Assembly: GCF_000718165.1 (NCBI RefSeq)
Contig: NZ_JOEY01000034.1
Span: 44,727 to 108,726 of the forward strand
DNA: 64,000 bases
Reading direction: 5' to 3'
Source: Streptomyces fulvoviolaceus
GTDB taxonomy: Bacteria; Actinomycetota; Actinomycetes; Streptomycetales; Streptomycetaceae
Under the pieces are notes generated by a model. The model saw only the letters and a program-made list of their open reading frames with translations, had not been told where the DNA came from and searched no databases. This document shows positions 51,705-61,584 of this stretch, one piece after another. Position 1 is the first letter of the stretch. Each line of letters starts with the position of its first letter. The position numbers were made by a program, and so were the translations under genes.

Positions 51705-53279
51705 CTAGCTGTCCATCACCATGAGGGCCGCCATCATGCCCTCGTCCTCGTGCTGGAGCAGATGGCAGTGGAGCATGTACATGTACGTGTCATCCGTGAA
51801 GTCGGTGAACTTCATCGCGATCTTGATGGAGCCGCCGCCGACCACCTCGAAGGTGTCGAACCAGCCGAGGTCGACGCCGGTGGGCTCCTCTCCGTTGATC
51901 TCGATGAGCTGGAACGGCACGTCGTGCAGGTGGAAGGAGTGTTCCAACTGCGTGGTGTTGGAGATCGTCCAGACCTCCTCGGCGTCGAGGGTGGTCATGA
52001 TCGTCGCCATCGAGTCCATGCTGGTGCCGACCGAGCCGTTGATGTTCATCGTCGTGCCACTGCTCTGCCCGAGGGTGATCGTGCGGGCGGCGAAGTCGGT
52101 CGTGTCGTACCGGGTGATCGTGTTGAGCGTGCTCGGCAGGTCGTCGGGGGTGTCGGAGGCGTCCGGCGTCACGGTCAGGAAGTCGTACGTGCCGCTGCCG
52201 CCGCGGATCCAGCCGGTGGTGACGACCGCCTGGAGCGTCACCGCATCGCTGAGATCGAGGACGAACTCGGCGCGGGCGCCCGCCACCAGCCGGATGGAGG
52301 TCACCTCGGTGGCCTCGGTCAGATAGCCCTGGTCGGTGGCGATCTGGGTGAGGGTCCCGCCGTCGCTGCGCTGGACGGTCATGATGTCGGCGGGGGAGGC
52401 GTTGAGCACGCGGAAGCGTGTACGTGTCTTGGTGGCCGTGAACCCGAGGGTGGTCGAGTCGACGTTGGTACCGTTGCACAGCACCGGGTAGGTCAGCCCC
52501 GTGGTCAGGTAGCCGGTCAGGTCGTACTTGATGTCGCCCGAGGTGTCGGTGGCCAGACACTGCAGGATGATCGGGATGTCGTCGACGCCGTACTCGCTCG
52601 GCAGCGCGGCCGAGGCGTCCGAGTCGTCCTCGACGATGATCATCCCGGCCAGGCCGTGCACGACCTGCTCGGCCGTGGTGCCCAGGGCGTGCGGGTGGTA
52701 CCAGAGGGTCTTGGCCTCGTCCTTGATCTCGAAGGTGGGGGACCAGGTCGTGCCGTCGGAGAAGGCGTTCTGCGGGCCGCCGTCCATCTTGGGCGGGATG
52801 TGGGCGCCGTGGAAGTGGACGGTGGTGTCGTCGCCCAGGCTGTTGGTGATGTTCAGCAGGACCGTGTCGCCGTTGGTCCACTTCATGGTCGGGCCCAGGT
52901 ACGACTGGTTGTAACCGGCCGTCGTGCTGCTGACGCCGCTGATCACCTCGCTGGTGCCGGTCTGTGCCTCCAGGGTGAAGGTGGTGGTGCCGTCGGAGGT
53001 GGTGCCCTCCAGCAGGTCGGGGATGGTGAGCGTGCCGTCCGCGGCGGCCGCCTTGTTGCTGTTGCCCTCGGTGAGGAGGGAGAAGGTCGCCCCGGCCGCC
53101 CCTACGGCGGCCAGCCCGACCCCGGCCATTCCGCCGAGGAACTTCCGCCGGTGCAGGCCCTTGCCGCCCCGGCCCTTGGTGGTCTTGGTGTGTTCGGCCT
53201 TGCCGCCCCGGTCGCGTCTTGCGTGGGCGCCTTTGCCCTGCCGGTCCTCGCCCGAGGCGGGATCTGTGGTGTAGGTCAT
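51705..53279 (-). CDS. Multicopper oxidase (Tat-exported)
   Basis: A 524-residue three-domain laccase/CotA-like enzyme. A twin-arginine signal is visible (HRRKFLGGMAGVGLAAVGAAG) after an unusually long, basic ~45-residue N-region. The copper ligands are all present: VHFHGAHI, LWYHPHALG, HSFHLHDVPF and MLHCHLLQHEDEGMM. The last provides the Cys that joins type 1 and type 3 coppers and an axial Met. It oxidises phenols, metals or Cu(I) outside the cell. Start ATG 53279; a GTG six bases earlier is possible. An inverted GTGTA/TACAC pair at 53361-53376 is a candidate operator. The other 258 upstream bases show nothing else. Confidence 0.92.
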   Translation of the reverse strand: MTYTTDPASGEDRQGKGAHARRDRGGKAEHTKTTKGRGGKGLHRRKFLGGMAGVGLAAVGAAGATFSLLTEGNSNKAAAADGTLTIPDLLEGTTSDGTTTFTLEAQTGTSEVISGVSSTTAGYNQSYLGPTMKWTNGDTVLLNITNSLGDDTTVHFHGAHIPPKMDGGPQNAFSDGTTWSPTFEIKDEAKTLWYHPHALGTTAEQVVHGLAGMIIVEDDSDASAALPSEYGVDDIPIILQCLATDTSGDIKYDLTGYLTTGLTYPVLCNGTNVDSTTLGFTATKTRTRFRVLNASPADIMTVQRSDGGTLTQIATDQGYLTEATEVTSIRLVAGARAEFVLDLSDAVTLQAVVTTGWIRGGSGTYDFLTVTPDASDTPDDLPSTLNTITRYDTTDFAARTITLGQSSGTTMNINGSVGTSMDSMATIMTTLDAEEVWTISNTTQLEHSFHLHDVPFQLIEINGEEPTGVDLGWFDTFEVVGGGSIKIAMKFTDFTDDTYMYMLHCHLLQHEDEGMMAALMVMDS

Positions 53280-53543
53280 GGCCACGGAGCCTTGGTCTAA
53301 GGGCTATGTGAAGACTGGGGCGAAGTTAGGAGCGAGCCAGGGAGGCTGTGGAAACGCCGTGTGTAACTGCGTACACCAACTCCCCTGAGAGAAAGCCAAG
53401 TTGGCGTGCCGCAGGTCAAGATCAGGGTGTGGGACACATCGGGCGAGTGGGCTTAATGAATCGTTAAAGGCATCGCGCACACGTGACTTGCATCACACTG
53501 CTCGTCAAGGTGGGGAACCGTCAGGGGATTGTCGGCTGCGCTG

Positions 53544-54236
53544 CTACGCCTCGCCCGTGTCGGTGTCGGTGCCGCGTGCCTTCCGCACCAGCCGCAGATA
53601 CCGGTCCCACTCCCAGCCCGGCCCCGGATCCGTGTGATCCGTGCCCGGCACCTCCACATGCCCGATGATGTGCTCCCGGTCGACGGGGATGTCGTACCGC
53701 GCGCATATCCGGGCCGTGAGCCGCGCAGAGGCCTCGTACATCTCGTCGGTGAAGTCCTGCGGGCGGTCCACGAAGCCCTCGTGCTCGATGCCGACACTGC
53801 GCTCGTTGTAGTCGCGGTTGCCCGCGTGGTACGCCACGTCCAACTCGCGGATCATCTGCGTGACGTGACCGTCCTTGCGGACGATGTAGTGCGCGGCCGC
53901 GCCGTGCCCCGGGTCCTGGAACACCTTCACCGCGCTGTCGAAGCTGCCCTGGGTGACATGGATGACCACCATGTCTATGCCGTAGTCGTCGGGCCGGTCC
54001 GCGCGCCGCCAGTTCGCGTCGGACGCCGCCACCCAGCGGGCGCCCGCGTAGTCGACCTCGCCCTCCTTGCGCGGCTTCTCGACACTGGGCACGCGCCACC
54101 ACAGGCGCGCCAGCTCGTCGCGGGCCAGCACCGCCGAGCCCACGGCGGCGGCTGTCCCGCCGATCAGCAGCGCCCGTCGCCCGATGCGCCGGTCGGTGTC
54201 CTTGGCGGCGCCCTTCGGCGCCTTTCTCTCCCCCAT
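53544..54236 (-). CDS. N-acetylmuramoyl-L-alanine amidase (Amidase_2, exported)
   Basis: A 230-residue peptidoglycan amidase. The N-terminus is a Tat-type signal (DRRIGRRALLIGGTAAAVGS). The Amidase_2/PGRP zinc ligands are visible: His in DMVVIHVTQGSFDS, His in IIGHVEVPGTDHTDPGPGWEWDRY, and the catalytic Glu in VGIEHEGFV. AAHYIVRKDGHVTQMI is a further family mark. It cuts the bond between N-acetylmuramic acid and L-alanine in the cell wall. Divergent from mnmA by 60 bases. Confidence 0.9.
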   Translation of the reverse strand: MGERKAPKGAAKDTDRRIGRRALLIGGTAAAVGSAVLARDELARLWWRVPSVEKPRKEGEVDYAGARWVAASDANWRRADRPDDYGIDMVVIHVTQGSFDSAVKVFQDPGHGAAAHYIVRKDGHVTQMIRELDVAYHAGNRDYNERSVGIEHEGFVDRPQDFTDEMYEASARLTARICARYDIPVDREHIIGHVEVPGTDHTDPGPGWEWDRYLRLVRKARGTDTDTGEA

Positions 54237-54296
54237 GCGATCTTCAACGGATACTCGTGGGCCCTGGTTCCCGCCGCCCCGTACTCTTGAAGGGTT

Positions 54297-55424
54297 ATGA
54301 CTGACACCCCGCAGCGCCCCCTTCGCGTACTAGCCGCCATGTCCGGCGGAGTGGACTCCGCCGTCGCCGCCGCCCGTGCCGCGGAAGCCGGCCACGACGT
54401 GACCGGTGTCCACCTCGCCCTCTCGGCGAACCCTCAATCGTTCCGCACGGGCGCGCGCGGCTGTTGCACCATCGAGGACTCACGCGACGCCCGACGGGCC
54501 GCGGACGTCATCGGCATCCCGTTCTACGTCTGGGACCTCGCCGACCGCTTCCGTGAGGACGTGGTCGAGGACTTCGTCGCCGAGTACGAGGCCGGCCGCA
54601 CGCCGAACCCCTGCCTGCGCTGCAACGAGAAGATCAAGTTCGCCGCCCTGCTCGACAAGGCGCTCGCCCTCGGCTTCGACGCGGTCTGCACCGGCCACTA
54701 CGCCCAGGTGATCGTCCGCGCGGACGGCGCGCGCGAGCTGCACCGCGCCTCCGACATGGCGAAGGACCAGTCGTACGTCCTCGGGGTCCTGGACGACCGG
54801 CAGCTCGCCCACGCCCTGTTCCCGCTCGGCGACACGGTCACGACGAAGGACGAGATCCGCGCCGAGGCCGAGCGCCGGGGCCTGGCGGTGGCCAAGAAGC
54901 CGGACTCGCACGACATCTGCTTCATCGCCGACGGCGACACCCAGGGCTTCCTCGCCGGCCGCCTCGGCAAGGCGGAGGGCGACATCGTCGACGAGTCGGG
55001 AGAGAAGCTCGGCACGCACGAGGGCGCGTACGGCTTCACCATCGGCCAGCGCAAGGGCCTGCGCATCGGCACCCCGGCCGCCGACGGCAAGCCGCGCTAC
55101 GTCCTGGACATCTCCCCGGTGGACAACACGGTGACGGTAGGCCCCGCCACCGCCCTGGACGTGAACGCGCTGACGGCCGTCAAGCCGCGCTGGTGCGGGG
55201 CCGCCCCGACCGGCCCCGACACCTACACCGCCCAGCTCCGCGCCCACGGCGGCGAGACAGAGGTCACCGCCGAACTGGTCGACGGCACCCTGGAGGTGTC
55301 CTTCACGGAGCCCGTCCGGGGCGTGGCTCCCGGCCAGGCGATCGTGCTGTACGACGGCACGCGCGTGGTGGGCTCGGCGACGATCGCGTCGACCACGCGC
55401 GCGACGGCGGGCGCTACCGCGTGA
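54297..55424 (+). CDS. mnmA: tRNA-specific 2-thiouridylase
   Basis: A 375-residue enzyme adding sulfur to U34 of Lys, Glu and Gln tRNAs. The PP-loop is [15 protein letters not shown] (SGGVDS at 16-21). The first catalytic Cys is in [15 protein letters not shown] and the second in [11 protein letters not shown], the pair forming the persulfide/disulfide. [10 protein letters not shown] and [15 protein letters not shown] are typical of the central and C-terminal domains. GAAGGG precedes the ATG. It presumably takes sulfur from the IscS-type desulfurase encoded upstream. It overlaps the convergent hydrolase by 11 bases. Confidence 0.95.
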   Translation: MTDTPQRPLRVLAAMSGGVDSAVAAARAAEAGHDVTGVHLALSANPQSFRTGARGCCTIEDSRDARRAADVIGIPFYVWDLADRFREDVVEDFVAEYEAGRTPNPCLRCNEKIKFAALLDKALALGFDAVCTGHYAQVIVRADGARELHRASDMAKDQSYVLGVLDDRQLAHALFPLGDTVTTKDEIRAEAERRGLAVAKKPDSHDICFIADGDTQGFLAGRLGKAEGDIVDESGEKLGTHEGAYGFTIGQRKGLRIGTPAADGKPRYVLDISPVDNTVTVGPATALDVNALTAVKPRWCGAAPTGPDTYTAQLRAHGGETEVTAELVDGTLEVSFTEPVRGVAPGQAIVLYDGTRVVGSATIASTTRATAGATA

Positions 55425-56196
55425 AGAAGTCGGCGAGCACCGGCGCCAGGGCGTTCGGATCCACCATGTGCGTCTGACCCTCCAGGCTCCGGTACGACCC
55501 CTTCGGCGCCGCCTCCGCCACCGCCCTGGTCGCCTCGCGCAGCCAGTCGGGGCTCGCGCCGCCCGCGACGGCCAGCACGGGGACGGTGATCGAGGCCAGC
55601 CGGTCCCGGGGCACCAAACCATCGCCCAGCACGGCGTCGTCGTAGGCGAGACTCGGTGCGGCGGCCTCCATGCCGGGCCACATGGGGGACCGGCGGGCGG
55701 CCTGGATCATCTCGTCGGCCATGCCGGTGAGCCGGAGGAACAGCTCGACGGCGTCTCCGCGCCGGCCCGCCGCGAGCGCCGCGGTGAGGTTCTCGGTGTA
55801 CTCGGCGCGCTCCTTCGCGCCGTGTTCGGAGAAGTCGGCGAACGGCGTCTCGTACACGGCGACCTGACGCAGCGGCAGCCCGCTCGCCGCCGCTTCCAGC
55901 ACCAGCGCACCTCCGGACGAGATGCCGCAGAGCGCCGCGTCACCGCCGTTCGCCGCGATGAGCGCGGCCAGGTCCTCGACCTCGCGCTCCACCGCGTACG
56001 GAGTCGTGTCACCGCTCTCACCGCGGCCTCGACGGTCGTACACGACAACGCTGAAGCGGTCGGACAGGGGCTCGGCCAGGGGCGCCACGGTGCCGCCCGT
56101 CGACATGGCGCCGGGGACGAGGACGACCGTAGGACCCTGGCCGGTGCGCCCGTACGCGAGGGGAGTGCCGTCGTGCGAAAGAGTCTTCTTGTCCAT
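55414..56196 (-). CDS. Alpha/beta hydrolase
   Basis: A 260-residue hydrolase. [14 protein letters not shown] gives the oxyanion region, [13 protein letters not shown] the family strand-turn, and [16 protein letters not shown] the nucleophile elbow with Ser. [15 protein letters not shown] lies where the acid would be, and EGQTHMVDP holds the catalytic His. The form is typical of small-molecule esterases or lactonases common in streptomycetes. No signal peptide. Substrate unknown. Confidence 0.87.
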   Translation of the reverse strand: MDKKTLSHDGTPLAYGRTGQGPTVVLVPGAMSTGGTVAPLAEPLSDRFSVVVYDRRGRGESGDTTPYAVEREVEDLAALIAANGGDAALCGISSGGALVLEAAASGLPLRQVAVYETPFADFSEHGAKERAEYTENLTAALAAGRRGDAVELFLRLTGMADEMIQAARRSPMWPGMEAAAPSLAYDDAVLGDGLVPRDRLASITVPVLAVAGGASPDWLREATRAVAEAAPKGSYRSLEGQTHMVDPNALAPVLADFFTR

Positions 56197-56233
56197 ACCT
56201 GTGGAGACCGCCGGCGGGCACGGAACTAATCGG

Positions 56234-56560
56234 TCACCCGACGGCTTCTACTTCGTAGAAGCAGAGGTGGTCCTTGATCTGGGCGACGTCGGGCTTGGGC
56301 TCGGGGTAGGTCCACACCAGGTCCGGCGCGTCAGGCCGCGACCAGTAGGAGGCCGTTCCCTTGAACGGGCAGTAGGTGTGGGTGTCGGAGGGGGTCAGCA
56401 GGTCGAGCCGTACGTCCTCGGCGGGGAGGTAGTACCGCACGGGACAGCCCGTCTCCCGCAGGAGAAGGGGCCGTTCGCTCTCCGCCAGTACCTGGTCGCC
56501 GTGGACGACCCGTACGCGCTGCGTGCCCTGTTCGATCGTGATCGTGTGTCCATCAGCCAT
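56234..56560 (-). CDS. DUF427 domain protein
   Basis: A 108-residue DUF427 (Mth1-like beta barrel) protein with RVRVVHGDQVLAESERPLLL, VRYYLPAEDVRLDLL, HTYCPFKGTASYWS and a closing VWTYPEPKPDVAQIKDHLCFY. Conserved aromatic residues and the single Cys in CPFKG are typical. Function of the family is unknown. Divergent from the LOG-like gene. Confidence 0.87.
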   Translation of the reverse strand: MADGHTITIEQGTQRVRVVHGDQVLAESERPLLLRETGCPVRYYLPAEDVRLDLLTPSDTHTYCPFKGTASYWSRPDAPDLVWTYPEPKPDVAQIKDHLCFYEVEAVG

Positions 56561-56610
56561 ACCGGAAAAGCGCTCGCGGGCCCCTGGTTCTTCCCGCGTA
56601 CGGTGGCTTC

Positions 56611-57150
56611 ATGCGAATCTGCGTCTTCCTCTCCGCGGCCGATCTCGACGAGCGTTACACGCGCCCCGCGCGGGAGTTCGCGAAACTGCTGGGCAAGGGC
56701 GGTCACACGCTGGTCTGGGGCGGTTCGGACGTCGGGCTCATGAAGGTGGTCGCCGACGGGGTGCAGGAGGCGGGCGGCCGGCTGCTGGGCGTCTCCGTGG
56801 ACTTCCTGGCGGCCAAGGCACGCCAGGGGGCCGACGAGATGGTCGTCGCGCGTGACCTCGCCGAGCGAAAGAAGCTGCTCCTGGAGAACGCCGACGCGGT
56901 CGTGATCATGGTGGGCGGCACGGGCACGCTCGACGAGGCGACCGAGATCCTGGAGCTGAAGAAGCACGGGCACACGGACAAGCCGGTGGTGTTGTTGAAC
57001 ACCGCGGGCTTCTACGACGGCCTCAAGACGCAGTTCCGCCGCATGGAGGACGAGGGGTTCCTGCCCCGCCCGCTGACCGACCTGGTGTTCTTCGCGGAGG
57101 AGCCGGTGGGGGCGCTGGCGTACCTGGAGGAGGGCCAAGGCGTCGCATGA
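56611..57150 (+). CDS. LOG family protein (Rossmann-fold nucleotide phosphoribohydrolase-like)
   Basis: A 179-residue protein of the LOG/TIGR00730 family, which cleaves the ribose phosphate from nucleotides such as cytokinin riboside 5'-monophosphates. MRICVFLSAAD opens the fold. VWGGSDVGLMKVVADGVQEAGG and the signature VGGTGTLDEATEILELKK (GGxGTxxE) follow, with the catalytic Glu in place. The PGGxGTxxE proline is replaced (MVGG). No ribosome binding site is evident, so possibly leaderless. Confidence 0.87.
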   Translation: MRICVFLSAADLDERYTRPAREFAKLLGKGGHTLVWGGSDVGLMKVVADGVQEAGGRLLGVSVDFLAAKARQGADEMVVARDLAERKKLLLENADAVVIMVGGTGTLDEATEILELKKHGHTDKPVVLLNTAGFYDGLKTQFRRMEDEGFLPRPLTDLVFFAEEPVGALAYLEEGQGVA

Positions 57151-57185
57151 GGCGTGTGTAATGCCCACGCGCGCGTGATGCGAGC

Positions 57186-57884
57186 ATGGCGGACATGGCT
57201 ACACATGTGATCACCGGAGCGGGCTCCGGCATCGGCGCGGCCGTCGCCCGCCGACTGCACGCGCGCGGGGACGAACTCGTCCTCCACGCGCGCGACGCTG
57301 GCCGGGCGAAGGAGCTGGCGGCTGAGTTCCCCGGTGCGCGGACCCTCGTGGGCGACCTGGCGGACCCGGACAAGCTGAGCTGGGCCTTCTCGCACCAGAC
57401 GCTCCCGGACCGGGTGGACTCGCTGCTGCACATCGCCGGCGTGGTCGACCTCGGCCCGGTCGGTGACCTGACCCCGAAGTCCTGGCGCCATCAGCTCAAC
57501 GTCAACCTCATCGCGCCCGCCGAGCTGACCCGGCACTTCCTGCCCCAACTCCGCGTCGCCCACGGCCACGTGGTGTTCGTGAACTCGGGGGCGGGGCTGC
57601 GGGCCAGTGCCGAGTGGTCGGCGTACGCGGCGTCGAAGCACGGCCTGAAGGCCCTGGCCGACTCCCTCCGCCACGAGGAGCACGGCAACGGAGTCCGCGT
57701 CACCTCGGTGTACCCCGGCCGCACGGCCAGCCCGATGCAGGCCAAGGTCCACCAGCAGGAGGGCAAGGAGTACGACGCGTCTCGGTGGATCGACCCGGAG
57801 TCGGTCGCGACGACGATCCTGACGGCGATCGACCTGCCGAGGGACGCGGAGATCAACGACCTGACGGTACGGCCGGGTCACTGA
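57186..57884 (+). CDS. Short-chain dehydrogenase/reductase
   Basis: A 232-residue classical SDR. The cofactor motif is in HVITGAGSGIGAAVARRL (TGxxxGxG), with HIAGVVDLG in the NNAG position. The catalytic residues are Ser in FVNSGAGLR and Tyr-Lys in SAYAASKHGLKALADSL. SVYPGRTASPMQ is the substrate/cofactor loop. The start could equally be ATG 57195. Substrate unknown. Followed directly by a large palindromic repeat. Confidence 0.88.
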   Translation: MADMATHVITGAGSGIGAAVARRLHARGDELVLHARDAGRAKELAAEFPGARTLVGDLADPDKLSWAFSHQTLPDRVDSLLHIAGVVDLGPVGDLTPKSWRHQLNVNLIAPAELTRHFLPQLRVAHGHVVFVNSGAGLRASAEWSAYAASKHGLKALADSLRHEEHGNGVRVTSVYPGRTASPMQAKVHQQEGKEYDASRWIDPESVATTILTAIDLPRDAEINDLTVRPGH

Positions 57885-57894
57885 CGGGATTTTC

Positions 57895-58036
57895 CTCGCC
57901 CCCGCCGCCCCTGGGGGCTGCCGCCTCGTCCTCAAACGCCGGAGGGGCTGAAAAATTCAGCCCCTCCGGCGTTTGAGGAGCGGGGGTCCGGGGGCGGAGC
58001 CCCCGGGATGGGACGGGTAGGGGCGGCGGGGGCGAG
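57895..58036. repeat. 142-base palindromic intergenic element, also a strong terminator
   Basis: The outer arms CTCGCCCCCGCCGCCCCT (57895-57912) and its exact complement (58019-58036) enclose a perfect 24-base inverted repeat (57929-57952 and 57956-57979) with an AAA loop. Right of that is GGGGGTCCGGGGGCGGAGCCCCCGG-type sequence. The left part recurs at 63838-63945. Such CAAACGCCGGA-containing palindromes are common in streptomycete intergenic space. It would terminate the SDR transcript. It resembles a miniature inverted-repeat element; no protein is encoded. Confidence 0.8.
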
Positions 58037-58080
58037 AACAGCCGGGGCCCGCGCCGACACCCGGCACGCCAACACCTACG

Positions 58081-58086
58081 TAGGCT
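58081..58086 (+). promoter_or_regulatory. Candidate -10 box before the methionine-synthase-like gene
   Basis: TAGGCT ends seven bases before the GTG at 58094, and no ribosome binding site intervenes, the pattern of a leaderless actinobacterial transcript. Confidence 0.45.
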
Positions 58087-58093
58087 GCACCCC

Positions 58094-59095
58094 GTGAACG
58101 CAAACCCCACCTTCGGCGCAGCCACAGGCATCGGCTCCCTGCCCGGCGGCGACGCCAGGGAGGCCGCCAGGACAGCCACCGGTTCCTTCGAGGACTTCCC
58201 GTTCCTGCCCGAACTCCCCGCCCGAGGCCCCGGCGCCGACATGATCGGCCGCACCGCAGGGATGCTCGTCGAGATGTACGCGCGCGTGGAGCCCAGCGGC
58301 TGGCGGATCGGCGACCGGCCGGGTCGGGACACCAAGCGGGCCAGGTCGTGGCTGGGCGAAGACCTCGACGCGCTGGAGGAGTGCACCCAGGGCTACGAGG
58401 GCCAGCTGAAGGTACAGGCCGTCGGCCCCTGGACCCTCGCCGCAGCCCTGGAGCTGAGGAACGGCGAGGCGGCCCTCTCCGACCCCGGCGCCTGCAGGGA
58501 CCTCGCCGGCTCACTCGCCGAAGGCCTGCGGCTGCACCTGGAGGAGGTCAGGCGCCGCGTCCCCGGCGCCCAGCTCGTCCTCCAGCTCGACGAGCCGTCC
58601 CTCATCGCCGTACTGACAGGACACGTCAAGACAGCCAGCGGCTACCGCACGTACCGCGCCCCCGACCGCCAGCTCGTCGAGTCGACCCTCCGGGACGTCA
58701 TCGGGGTTCACGGCGACGACCCCGTGGTGGTCCACTCGTGCGCACCGGACGTCCCGTTCGCCCTCCTGCGAAGGGCGGGCGCGGCAGCGATCTCCTTCGA
58801 CTTCAGCCTCCTCACCGAGCGTGACGACGACGCCATCGGCGAGGCCGTGGAAGGGGGCACCCGGCTCTTCGCCGGTGTCGTGGCGGGCACGGACGGCCCG
58901 TTGTCAGACCCTGCCGGTAGCGTCATGGGTGTCAGGACGCTGTGGCGCAGGCTGGGGCTGCATCCGGGGCTTCTCGCGGAGGCCGTCACGCTCACGCCGT
59001 CGTGCGGACTCGCGGGGGCTTCCCCCGCGTACGCGCGCAAGGCTCTCGCCCACTGCGTCCAGGCGGCGAGATCCCTCGCGGACAACCCAGAGTAA
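58094..59095 (+). CDS. MetE-like (cobalamin-independent methionine synthase C-terminal domain) protein
   Basis: A 333-residue stand-alone barrel corresponding to the catalytic half of MetE. TGIGSLPGGDAREA is the usual opening. LVLQLDEPSLIAVLTG, VVHSCAPDVPFALL and LTPSCGLAGASPAYA contain the candidate zinc ligands (His, Cys and Cys). It lacks the N-terminal MetE half that helps bind folate, so the methyl donor may differ from methyl-THF; stand-alone forms are widespread in actinobacteria and archaea. GTG start, probably leaderless. Ends 15 bases before ligA, so likely co-transcribed with it. Confidence 0.87.
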   Translation: MNANPTFGAATGIGSLPGGDAREAARTATGSFEDFPFLPELPARGPGADMIGRTAGMLVEMYARVEPSGWRIGDRPGRDTKRARSWLGEDLDALEECTQGYEGQLKVQAVGPWTLAAALELRNGEAALSDPGACRDLAGSLAEGLRLHLEEVRRRVPGAQLVLQLDEPSLIAVLTGHVKTASGYRTYRAPDRQLVESTLRDVIGVHGDDPVVVHSCAPDVPFALLRRAGAAAISFDFSLLTERDDDAIGEAVEGGTRLFAGVVAGTDGPLSDPAGSVMGVRTLWRRLGLHPGLLAEAVTLTPSCGLAGASPAYARKALAHCVQAARSLADNPE

Positions 59096-61312
<2,217 letters not shown>

Positions 61313-61320
61313 CGGTTGAA

Positions 61321-61360
61321 GGCCACCCGATCGGCGCATACCAGATGCATACGGGTGGCC
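61321..61360 (+). terminator. Probable ligA terminator
   Basis: GGCCACCCG (61321-61329) and CGGGTGGCC (61352-61360) pair perfectly, eight bases after the ligA stop. The loop contains TGCAT elements. No U-tract, as is usual in streptomycetes. Confidence 0.65.
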
Positions 61361-61467
61361 GGGGCGCATTCGGGCAACCGTCGACGACCGCTGCCCGTGG
61401 AAGCCTTCTGCGGCCTACTGTTGAGACGTGCGCCTGCCGTGCCCAGCTGCGGTTGGGGCATCCCTTT

Positions 61468-61490
61468 GCTCCTGAAGAGCCTTCAGGAGC
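61468..61490 (+). promoter_or_regulatory. Hairpin in the 5' region of the GGDEF-EAL gene
   Basis: GCTCCTGAAG-AGC-CTTCAGGAGC is a perfect 10-base stem with a three-base loop, extended outward by CCTT/AAGG, 95 bases before the start codon at 61585. It could be a 5'-UTR element controlling this c-di-GMP enzyme or a second terminator after ligA. The 272-base gap otherwise shows no gene. Confidence 0.45.
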
Positions 61491-61584
61491 AGCGGGAAGG
61501 GCTTTCCAACGCGGCACCGTCGAGGGTTTTGTCGGGCGACCGGGCCGCGTGGCGTGGGCACCGCCGGCTGTGAGAGGGACGGGA

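Noticed and set aside
57200..57215. TGTGATCACC resembling the cluster operator TGTGATCACA
   Set aside because: It lies inside the first codons of the SDR gene, has a mismatch and encodes the conserved HVITGAG motif, so it is coincidental.
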